NCBI GenBank assembly: GCA_900239685.1
Contig: OENT01000166.1
Coordinates: forward strand, 112,807-176,806
From: Rotaria macrura
Lineage: Eukaryota; Rotifera; Eurotatoria; Philodinida; Philodinidae
Length of the DNA stretch: 64,000 nt
Reading direction: 5' to 3'
The position numbers and the translations under genes are program-made. Within the stretch, counting starts at the first letter, position 1, and the number at the start of each line of letters is the position of its first letter. Below are positions 25,740 to 38,100 of the stretch, piece by piece. Below the pieces are notes generated by a model. The model was given only the letters and a program-made list of their open reading frames with translations. It ran no database searches and was not told the origin of the DNA.

Positions 25740-28267
25740 ATGGTTGATACAGTGACAACAACAACAATGGGCAATGATAATGATGATTGGGAAGTTGCTG
25801 TGGATACAGGAGAATTCGATAAACGACTTGAACAAGATCGTGCAGTTAAGCAAGTAAATTTTTGAGCTCAATATTAATGAAAACATTTTCCATTGAGTGA
25901 TACGTATTTGTTCGTATTGGATTTGTTTTGAAATTGTGTTTTGAAAGAGGAATAGTCCTGTGATACTTTCGATTCATAGATACATGCCAATTCTCGATAG
26001 ATCTTATTTCTGATTGAATTTCTTTAATTGATATTAAAATAGAGTTAGACAAAAGCTATTTATCGATTTCTCTACGATTCTATATTTAAGCGATGAATAG
26101 AAATCAGTGAAGCATAACAAGGGCAATCACGTACACTAGCATACATCGTCTAATCTGAATGAGCTTTCAATGATTGGAATTCGATCATCATGAAAAATTT
26201 AACAAGATTCCCATTCGAAATTTCTCTTGATGAAAAGATTTCAGAATCAAAAAATAAGCATGAGAATTTCAATCTAAAACAGTATGTCTATTCTTCTTGA
26301 AATATCAATCGTTGAAAGTAAATAGGTTCAAGTTCGAAAAATCGTTTGTCTATGAAAATTCTTCGATAAATACACATGCCCGAGAAATGTAGAAATCAAA
26401 TGAAACGATTCAAGTAAATTGTCTTTCACTTTCAGTGTAAGTCAAATTTCTTTTAGGTCAACGTTTTTGCCAACCACGGGTCAAGTACAAATTGAACGAT
26501 TTTTTTTATTTACAATTTTACATCGGTTTAGTTGTTTAAGTCCATTTCAATGCTGCATGAGAGTGCATCAATCATTCATTCAATGGTTTGTTGATTGGAA
26601 TGAAACTCCGAAGTCAGAAAGAAATACAATCAGAATAGATACTGTTAACTGTCAATAAATCTAAGCTTTTTGTTTTCTAATAAAAAGCACTACTACGATT
26701 GCATTGCTGTTGAGTATGCCACACGGTATCCATACGATCGTATTGAAATCATGACACTTAAGCAATTCTTAGTATTGATCGTTCGTTTACAGATATCGTA
26801 GAATATAGTGATTCTCTTGAGTATATTGTCGAATCGAGTAGTAATCTTTATCAACAAAAAGACATCTAATTTAAGTTATACAAATCAAAATAATTGTAAA
26901 GTTTGAACGAAAAAACCACACTGTTTCTTTTCTTATGGCGTATTTCATCAATACAAAAAATTTGTTTCATCTAATCGAATTGACATGTGCATTATTCTAT
27001 GTAGTGAAAAAGTTCCGACATCTACTTAAAGGAAGTATGTTCGAATGATAATTTTTGTTGAAATTATTCATTTCTGTTTATCACAAAGGTTCTCATCGTT
27101 CTTGCGATATTCCGAAAAGTGGTCAATGAGGTGTTGTATGCTTAAATGAACAACTTAGTTCATACTGGGGCAAAACAAAGTTGAGATGTAGTTCTTTTAG
27201 ATTCTAAATTATTATTCAGATAGAACAAACTGATCCATCGATTGATCAACACGTTATTTTCTATTATCCATTTGAAGGAATCAACGCTACCGTCTAAATT
27301 ATCCAATGCTATTAATGATGATAATCAAAATTCTTCGAATATTAATTTGATGAAATCAAATAAGCCTATTCGAATACTTAAACGACCAACAAGTCAATCA
27401 CAATTATCTGTTACTAACAACACACTTAATTCAAATACAACATCAACAATAGTATCTAACAATACTTCGAATATTGATAATTCGTCTTTTTCAAATAATA
27501 TTTCTCCATCAACAACAGTGCCTGTTATAAAAATCATTCCACGAAATCAAACAAAGGATCTAACAAATTCTTCACTAACGGCAAACTCATCTAATAATTC
27601 ATCATCACAATCAACAAAACCTCCTATCAAAACGTATGAACAACGAGAACTCGAATATAGATTAGCAAGACTACGGTAGATAATCATAAATATGAACATT
27701 TTTTTCTACACCATCACTTTTAGAATCATGGGCGAAGAAGAAAGTTCAACGAAAGATGATGATGATAACGATAATAATATTAATATTAATAATAATAATA
27801 ATCTTCCTAGTGATTCTAACAGCATAACATCAGATGAATCAAATAACATTACACCTTCATCTACTGCTAATCCTACATCGACAAACCTATCGCAGAAAAC
27901 TATGAGTTCATCACTTCAAAGTCATTCGACACCTGGTAGTTATGCATCAAATCTATATTCATTAAATAATACTTCACCAAATACCGGATCAATACATTTT
28001 AATCCAAATACAAATAGTACGGGACCTTTTTCTCAACAACAATATCATGGTGCTTATTCAAATATATATCCTCAAATGCCAATAACATCATCAACACGTT
28101 ATCCAATGACTACATTTTATATGTCATCTCCGTTAGCATCATCATCGAATTATCCTATTCAATCATCATTGAATAATTGGTATCATTATCAACAGCAGCA
28201 GCAGCACCATCACCACCATCAACAACAAAATCCTTATGGATCTCAACAGTACGGTCATCAGCAATAG
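25740..28267 (+). CDS. SZRD1: SUZ domain-containing protein (SZRD1-like)
   Basis: Exons 25740-25853, 27278-27675 and 27724-28267 join in frame to 351 residues. The start MVDTVTTTTMG was preferred to an upstream in-frame ATG at 25683, which adds only hydrophobic T-rich-encoded residues. The N-terminus DDWEVAVDTGEFDKRLE matches the conserved head of SZRD1. PIRILKRPTS (68-77) and KTYEQRELEYRLARLRIMGEEES (155-177, split by the 48-base intron) match the SUZ motif, a short RNA-binding element. The family's usual length is about 150 residues; this protein has Asn/Ser-rich filler between the motifs and a long Asn/Ser/Thr/Gln-rich tail ending in runs of Gln and His. The tail looks disordered and prion-like. 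Intron 1 is 1,424 bases. Role beyond RNA binding is not known from sequence. Confidence 0.9.
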
Positions 28268-31200
28268 ACGAACAAAAACAAATAATAAAAAAATATGTTT
28301 GTTTTTTTTTCTTATTTACAAAAAGAAAAATTTTTTTTTGTTTTTCGTCGATCGATCGACATCAGAAAGAAAATCAGTTTCTGAAGTAATATTTTGTACC
28401 AGATGAACAGAAAACGTTAAAATGAAACATCGAAAACAAATCGTCTAAGTCAAAGAAAAGATGTCTGTAGAAGGCATTACTGTATTTGTATCATTGTTAT
28501 TGGTTGCTGTAATCGTGATTGGTTTTGATTCTATTTATCGTCTACAGTCATCGATTACAAGAATAGTCGATAAAAGTAGTACACACCGGCCTTCATCTTT
28601 ACTTTTCGATGTGTTTCATTTCTGCGTTTTCTGCTAAATGCGCTTTTATATACATGTCACGTCGTTATTATTTTTTCCATAAAAAAGAAAAAAAGAGAAA
28701 CAATTCACTCGCATGCATAAAGGATGTGAACGAGAAAATAACATTTTGTTTTCTTCATCAAAGGTAAGTTATGTCTTATGTTATTACAATTCTACTTTTG
28801 AAGGACAAACTAACACGTTTCATACATTTTGTTGAATAGTCAGGCAATTACTTTTTGATTTTAAGATGTTAAATCATATTTGAATATGTTACTTTATACT
28901 AGAACAAATTGAAATACATAACAATGCTCGCATATGTTTCTTTTATTTGTAAAACATGGTATAAAGACTTTTTGTTTTAGAAGTGTAATTTACTCGTTTT
29001 TCTCCTCGAGAACCTTGCATGTCTATTAATATATCATATTATAGAATTAAACGATGACGTGTATGTTTGAATAAAACTAAAAACATCATGTTTCATAGAA
29101 TCTATCTTCACGAAAAGAAAACAATTTAAACGATTGATCTAGGACAATAGTAGTAAGACGTGCAAATATGTTCGCATAACAAATTGATGGCAATATAATT
29201 TCTTTTCTATATCTCACAATATTATGAATATGATAATTCTTGATATAAAAAAAAATATCATCATCACCGTGCGTTATCGAAATGATGAAATCAATGAATT
29301 TTAAATCTATAAAAATTAACAATACATACATTTAATATTTTTTCTTTTGTTTCTAATTCTATAGATTTACATCAGATGAGTATTCTTGAAGAAAAGGTTT
29401 CTTCTTAAAAAATTAGTATAATTTTATATGATTTAATACCATTGAATGTAAAATATGCAAAATAAATCGAATTGCTAACATTTATTGCGCATAACTTATA
29501 TTATTTCACTCCTTCAATGTATGGGTGCGTGCGTGATAAATATATAACAACTAAAGAAATCTATAAGAAAAAAAAGTGAAAGAAATATTAATCACTTCAA
29601 TTCCATTAACTAGATTTACTTATCATTGATGTAAGTCTTAGTGAAAAACAAAGTCTTTTTGAGATCTAGTCGTAATATTGATACGAAGCAATTCATACAA
29701 TCGTATATTAATACAACAACTTTTTCTTATCATGAATATCACATATTCTATTTTCACAATTGTGAAATTATCCTTTTGTTTGTTTCATCATCCTATGGAC
29801 TTTGATCTCTTCTGTTTTTCTACTATAACAATTATCATGCAGGTAGCAGACGATGGATCATGTATTCGATTCGTGACTACATTTCTTCAACGCAATCTAT
29901 TTATAGTATACATAAATATCTTAGATCGAGTACCTGATAACTGTACTACAAAACGTACTTGCTTTTCATTCATGTCTATTATCATTTTGTTTATGGTGAT
30001 CAATGAAATGCAAGTACGAGTATTGAAGTAAGAAATTTCTCTTAACATAAATATTTTCGATTTATTTTAAAGCGATAAGTCCTTTTCGTTCTATGAATCG
30101 CTGAATTAAGATCTTCGAAAAAAAGACGTGTTAGTTGTAAGATTTCGAATTCTTGACTACTTATAGTAGAAGTATCAATAAAGGACATCCGGTGAAAAGG
30201 AAGACGTTCGATGAACATTAAATACGAGAGAAGGAGCGCTAATGATACTGAACTTCCAGAAAAATAATTTCAATATTTCTAATTTACATCTTCGAATTGT
30301 GTTTCGAATATGTCAATTTTTTTTGTACACAAACGAATTAATGCCTATTGCATTGGTTTCATCATAGCATCAAGAAGATTCGATTATCTCATACAATTTC
30401 TAGCATACGGTGGTTTTTGAATGCAAAACTACATGTATCGTTGAGCGCAATCAGTGATATATTCAACATTTTGAAGCACAGTCAACTAGTGCTCGTATTG
30501 AACAATAAAAACTCTTTAATGATCAATCTCATAAGTTAAAACACTTTGCTTTAGTTTGTCATGCTTTTGTATTTCTCTGCTATAGAGAGATTTTTTTCTT
30601 TGATTTTACTACCTTGACGATTGTTTTTACCGAATGTTCCTTGCGGATGCTGTCCTACAGTGTTTCAATTCACTCAAAGATTACTAACTGACGTCTAGAA
30701 ATCATTAAAGAAATAATTCTATATTTTCTGATTACTTTGGTTTGTATTTAAATACTATACAATGACAATAATCGATGAAGAGTGTTGTCGAGTATGACCC
30801 TGCATAATCAATATTAATGTTGATGACAAAATAAAATATCAAGGACACTTCATATTATGTCGTACACATTTATATTTATTCTAGAAAACTCAAGGCTAGG
30901 TCATCTGTACTCAAGACACTGTCCTCGGACTATTTTACATTATCTTTTTACTCATACGTTGTGTTTAACATTACAACTAATACTACTTATTATGAGAAAA
31001 AACATTGTTGACAAGAGAACTAGGTATCTAAAATGAAAATTCAGTTGTTTCATGGATAAAAACAAAGGTGAAAGATAGTATAGTGTTGTTTTTAATATGT
31101 TAGTTCTACTTTCTCTTTCAACATCGATTACTACGATAACACGAGTGAATCATCAAGAATGATTCGATTCTAACAAAATAAATATAGAACATTTATTTCA

Positions 31201-34200
31201 ATAGATATATTCAACGATTGAGTTTTTATTATTTTTGCTTTTTGTTCTTGAAAAACTGTACTACATTTTACTTTAATACTCTCTAGGTTTATTTTCTTCA
31301 AAATTATCTTAGCCAAATTAAAATGGTATATTTTTTTAAGCAATTCGAATCATTTTTCAATCAATATTTACTGTAAGAAGAATTAAAAATAATATGCTAA
31401 GCAGTAATTTCGGAAGCTTGCGCATTCGTTCAGATTCCTTGATATGAAAATTTTCAAAACGAAGATGCGTCTTTATTAACTATGCTCAACCAAACACAAC
31501 ACCTAATAGTATATTCAAAAGAAAAGTAGCTGACACCTGGAAAGTAATGAACTAACAACTAAAATCATACATTGAAAGTATGCGTTACTTGCAATAAGAA
31601 AAAAGGAAATAATTGGATTGTCTTTTCTGATTTTATAAAGTAATCTAACGAAGAATCTTCAGTAGAATTGATAATCCTTTTCCCGTAATATCTACACGGA
31701 ATTCATCATATTGTACATGAAGGAACAAAGTATTTAAAAAGACAAAAATTTCGATAATTAATTTCAACTAAAAGATAATTGATCGAATAACTCTCAATTT
31801 TATGAAGTATGTCGAATTCTTTTTGTTTCAAACATATTTCTTCTGTCGCTCGGTAGAATTTTTTTAAACATGACGAGAAAAAAGAGCAAGCTCAAAGAAT
31901 TTTGTTGAAATTTCGATTGCTTCTTTCAAGGTACATAATGCTGTAAAAATCTAATCGATCCATGAACTTACTATCCGTGTGTTATGGATTGTCCATGGGT
32001 TGAAAGTCTTTCGATCAGTATTTAGTTTGATACAAGATGAATTGAAATATTTTTTCAATGAGACAATTGCTGTACTTTGTCATCTTACGTATTTTGTCTT
32101 ATTCAGACATTTTCTTTCAACAACTACGATTCTTTTTCCAAAATCTTTTGTATACATATCTAGCAACAATTACCAGAATCTTCCGAATAGAACTTTATTG
32201 CAATGAAAGAAATTGTCTATGCAAAAAACTATACTGGCAACAGAAAAGTAGAGCAATTAGTCTCATAAAAAAAGTATTTGAATTCGTATTGTCTCAAGCT
32301 AATTATCGAAAGCCTTTCGGTTTATTCAGACCTGTGATTCCTGTTTCACGTTTTTAGTGACATCGCTACGCCAAAATTAAAATTTTGAAAAGAAAAATTC
32401 CTGATGATTCTTGTGAATTCGATGTATTAATGTAGAATAGATTGAAAATAGAAATATTTAAGACTTAAAAAATCCATTGTAGTTATTCAGTTAGTTTATA
32501 AATCAATAACAGAAATAGTCTATTGTTTACTTAAACCATGCTCATCTATAATTACCTCTTATACAAACTAGGTTAAAAACACACAGGTCAAAAGCACAAT
32601 GTACATAGAAAAAAAAATATTCTACTTGATAACTGCATCAAGAAGGTTCTTTTCTTTATTCTTATGAAAATATTTGTGCACATTCGACAAATAGAAGAAA
32701 TTTATAAATGATTAGGTATCGAAGAAGAAAATATAGCATCATTAGTGAATACAGATGTTTATTGATTTACAAAAACATGTTCAGACCGCCAAAAATCAAT
32801 ACACAAAAAACAACAAGGTGATTATTCCGGGTCGAGATCTCGTGTTTTGTAGAGAATAGATATTGGAATCGAAATCAGCAACGATACGTATCACTAGCAT
32901 TGAGATTAAAGCAGAAGCTTATCTTTTTACATCGGTGCTTATTAGTATTGTAATTAGTTGGAGTTTGAAATACGAGCCAATCAATTATTAACAATGCAGA
33001 CAGACACATGGGAATCATCAGAGTAATGTATATGCATTTGGCTTAATTTTTAAACTTTTTCAAAAGGAGCCAATAATCTTTACAGTGCCTTTCTAATTAG
33101 TTCCCATCAAGTCTAATTATTTTCGTAAATATATATGTATATATACATCCTATCGGTAGACATACTATTATTTAAAGTATCGACTAGTATGCTAACAGTT
33201 ATCAATCGTTCAGAAATCAGCTGTATATTCGGTCTTTAAGAGTAAGAAGAATATTGAATTATATATAGTATATAATCGAAGTTAATTTTCTCAGATTATG
33301 TTTTCGGAAAATGAAATTCTGTGTTTTCTTCGTTGATACATTTGTAAACTCTAAATCTCAAATACAAGTCCTTGATTGAGAAAATAATTATTTTCAAACA
33401 TCATCATAGTGTTTTAGAAGGCTTAAACGAGTGACGCTTGATTACATAGCATCCATTAAGAAAGAACGAATCGGTTTTCTTAACAGTCCCTATTAGTGTA
33501 GTAAAAACGTAAAAACTTGCTCTAAGCTCATGAAGATAGTCTATAGAAATCGTTCGTATTGCAGGGAAAAATACTTGATATCAGAAATATGCTCATCTAT
33601 GATAATCGACGATTGTGAAATTTCAAGTTCAATCCTTGCCAACTACATAATTATGATGAGTATGTTTACGATGTGACCTGATCGACCTTCGATGATTTTA
33701 ATGATGTGACCATGAATATGAACTGCTAGGTACGTTGTGTATCTCGTGTATCAAACATACATTCAAAGTTGAATGCTTGAAATTATTTCGATTGCTTGAT
33801 TTTTCAAGGTTATTTTTAAGTTTACATAGGGTTTATTAGAACTATGTATAGAATCGAAATCGATCTTCTGAGTATCATTTGTTTAATATTTTGGAATGTA
33901 ATTCATAATATATTCTTATCGAGTTTTGTCACATGAGAATTCAATGTGATAGTAAAGCTGCATTTAATAGAGATTTCCCTAACAGCTAAGTTTGTTTTTC
34001 ATAGAAAATAGAAAAATTTCTCGAATGTTCTTACAAGATGATTATCTGTCATTTTAATATGAGCTCTGCATTATGTCATTTATTTTTCTACATCTTCAAT
34101 ATATTTGAAGAATTTTGAGAGTACGTGACCCGTTAGAATTTTAAGTTTCGTATGTGCTCTGAAGATGATTTATAAGTTTGTCTTTTTTTTAGAAATTATT

Positions 34201-35146
34201 GTTTGACAGTTTTGAGTACATAATAATTGCCTATGAACAGAGTGAAATTGATACTTTTTGAGACGCTTAGAATGTTATTCATGTTCTCCCATACAAGTAA
34301 CAATCTGGTTCACCCGATGTCCAAGTTCAGGCTTATCATTGAACTAGAAATCCTTAAAATAATACAGTTTTCCGATCTTGGAAAAAAGTACGAAAGTACT
34401 CTGTGATTATTCACTACTGTCCCTAGTGTAATTATTATGGCAATAGAGTCAAAATGCATAGTCTCTTTGATAAAAATTGTTATCAATTCTTGTTTCAATG
34501 AAAGAGAATCGAACTCTGTTTTTTTTCTTTTATTCATTTCCATTATGTTTTCTATTGACCGTGCAACAATAGGCTGTTCTTTTGCAAAAGCCCGAAAAAA
34601 TTTTATGTGTAGCGAAAAGAATATATAGTCGTGCATGTCCTATTTATGTTTATTCACATGAACGAAAACACAAAAAGAGAATGTCACTCAAGTGTCTATT
34701 CGAATTCATTCTTGCATTATACTCGTATACGTAAGACAATCTTATGTCGTTTTCTTTTTCTGTACTCATTGTCCTTGTTGAGGGCACGTGTCATAAAAAC
34801 GTGCAACAACGATTTCATACACAGCTAACAATGTGACCTTGATGTTAAAATATTTCTGATGCAATTCAACAATGATTGAATATCCAATAGTTTCCGCAGA
34901 TCTCACTTATTGTTACAATTCCTTCATGTAAATAAATAAATCAAAATAACTAACTATTTTCTTGTCTCACAAGTTCTTGTCGGGGTTCATAAGCCATCGG
35001 GTACAAAAAGTGATTTTTTTATGCGGGAGCTCATGGTCTGCCTGTTTCTTCTCTTTTCTCTCACCCTCATTTTCCTTTCTCTGAAGAAGACAGTCGGGAT
35101 TGACTATTGCTTCTGTCTCTATCCATTTTAGATTTAAACGTTATCA
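28268..35146. other. Gene-poor 6.9-kb stretch
   Basis: Begins with the presumed 3' UTR of the SUZ-domain gene and ends with a T/C-rich tract and an acceptor-like ATCCATTTTAG at about 35121-35131, just before the PPP1R3 start, suggesting a 5'-UTR exon upstream. Open frames of 60-118 codons (for example 29678-30031 and 31979-32357) encode only hydrophobic low-information sequence with no splice partners. No repeat family was recognised. Confidence 0.55.
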
Positions 35147-38100
35147 ATGTCTTTAAAAAGCAAATCACCGAATACTGCCAACACAGACTGTTTAACAAGT
35201 AATGATAAAGTGTTACATTATTTACAAAATTCAACGTGTAATTTAGCACAAAATAATTCATTATCAATGCTAAAACGCTCACCATCAAGTAATTTCTATC
35301 TTTTACAACATCGTTCACGTTATTCTTCAGAAAATGATTCAATATCATCATCAACTTCATCGGCTATGGACTCATTATCACGATCGGATATTAGTTTCGA
35401 ATCAAGTCTATCGGATCCAATACTACATTCGAGTACAGTCATTTCGAATATGCCATCAGTGGACGACATAGATTTTAGTATTGGTTTCGATCAAGTCAGT
35501 GATGACGACGATGATGGCGACAATAATGATTATTATGATGATTATTTAACAAAGAATAAACCATTAGGTATATTAAATTACTAACGAGAAGATAGATTGC
35601 AACTTTTTGAAATGTTTATCTAAATAAACAAAAACTCAATGCTAACGCTGCCTAGGAAAAGTTCCCCCCCCTCGTTAGAGATTAAGTATAATAGTCGAAC
35701 TAGAAAATTTTTATATTAATTAGTTATTTCCGATTTCATGATCAATAATGAAGTTTATTCCTCATGTATCGCACATGATTTCGATTCAATGTGATACGAT
35801 ATGAAAAGAAAAATGAATTTCTTGAATGTATGATTTTTCTTTCATTACGATTTGAATAGTTCATTCCGAATATCGTTTCAAAAAATCAATTATATAAAAT
35901 TTCCATCTGATAACGCTCTATGGAACGATCATTATTCGCTTCATTACTTGAAATGCGTTATTCAATACAAAAACAGTTTTCTTTTCTCTCTTTTTCCCAC
36001 AACGCATTTCTGTCGTTTCTGTGTACAACACATATTTCAAGTAATCAAATGCTCACAATTGAAAAACTTTCATCATATCGTTTACAGTCTATTGTAGAAT
36101 ACTCCAATAGAAATTTTGTTCTCTTCAAATCATTCTGTTTCGAATGTTACTCATATGGGTGTTGCTGTAGTGGTTCATATATTGCCTTGGATTGCATCAT
36201 CTGATGCGAATATCTCGTTAGTTAGCTATTTGAAAAATTCTTATAACTTTCAAGTGAATAGAGTTAGAATAGGCCAGCACGGACGAGATAGATGGTAGTG
36301 ACACAATCTAATGACGTGTCAGTAGTCATTGTTTGTAAGAGGCTCGAATCTCTTCTCGTCCATTTGTTTCTCGATCCGAAAATGGCAGCAACTTGTACCG
36401 GATGTTCAACAGTATCTTACTCCTGAAAAATAATATGAGACTGTCGTTCACAGATGATTGATCTCGAAAAAATGAGCCGCGTATCAGTTCATAACAGCTG
36501 TTTCACAACTATGAGACGACATGAATTTTCTTTTCTATTCAATGACTCGCAGAGTTGTCTCTCAATTTACAAAAAAACAATAGAATCCTTTGTATTCAAA
36601 CTTTTTTCGATCGACAAATCGAATTGTATCGGGACAAAGAAGTATACTTATACTATTATCCATTTCAGAAAGGAAGGCGGATGGATACAGCTATTATAGC
36701 TGTATCCACCCGCCTTCTTTTTTGAAATGGGTAATAGAAATTTGACCAAAACCAGAGGATATATAGAATGAGTGCGAATGAAATTGATTTTCTGAAAAAA
36801 AGTATGTTTTATGTCGAACGAAATTAAAATAATTTCACCACTCATTTCATCCAATGTTCTTTCATTCGCTTGTAGGAAAATTAAAATAATCAAAGTTCAA
36901 GTTTAACATATGCATTAATGATTGCATTGTCTTTCAAACTGAAATTCTAGTGCACACACATGAACATAGAAAAATATTCGTACTCGACATTATTTTATTT
37001 TCTATCGATAATCTCGGTTTTTTAAGTTACTTCTCTATAAGATTGTAACTTTAGCACACTGTATGATACATCACTCAGAAACATTTTCATAGAAGATATG
37101 GTATCAACATATTATTCTACTAGAAGAAACAGATATTCAGGAGAAGGAAAAAATTATTTTTCCTAACGAAAGCAAGCCAAAGATACTCATTATATGCATG
37201 TAGCCAAAGTTTCAATCATTAAAAAAAGGTTGCAATACAGCGTCTTCATATAAGAAATGCATCGTATTGATTTATCTTCGTGTTTTCGTTTTTAGATTTT
37301 GCTTCATTGCTTGATCAACCATTCGCAGATGTGCATATAAAAACATTAGGAGATTTGATTTATCGATCATCGAATTCAACAACATTTATTAACGATGATA
37401 ATTTCAAAAATCAGGATACAATTACAGCGAACACTCGTTTTTCAACTTCAACAGAAGATCACAGCACTGATGAGGAAGATGAACAAATATCATCGTTTAG
37501 TATGCGTTCAAATTCTTTATGTATTCTTCAACTTGATGAAAAATCAACGCTAGTGGAAAAAGCTCAGAAAAAAGCAGTTCGTTTCGCTGATACATTGGTA
37601 TGTAATAGCGAATTTGTCTTGATTTCATACCATCAGAATAGAAGGACTATTTAGTAAAGCTATCGTTAGCATGAACACAAGAGGTATAGTAAGACAGTTG
37701 AACAATATTACTCTCAGTTCAATTCATTTTTACTTCTATTGAACTTTTCTTTGTCTTTTTTCATAACGATTTTCTTCTCTCATGACAATGCCATTTCACT
37801 AGTATCTATCGACATCTAGCGACATAATGCTTGATTACCTCAGCAACTTCGCCTGATGATTTCATCGGCATACGTCTTCGATGTATGTCGTTCAGATTAA
37901 ATGTTGAAGAAAAAAATGAAAATCACTTTTATCGATGCTTAGTATTAAATTTAAGATTCGAATACATCACAAGTAGTATGGATAACAATCGTTATTAATG
38001 TATTCGTGATATATAACTTGTTAAGTACTTCTAGAACGACAGAATTCATATCTAATAATAAAACCTTTTACAGACTGCAAGTGATTAGATGAGATAAAAT

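Noticed and set aside
29678..30031. 117-codon hydrophobic plus-strand frame
   Set aside because: Length is within chance expectation for 64 kb of AT-rich DNA on both strands; no motif, no homology recognised.
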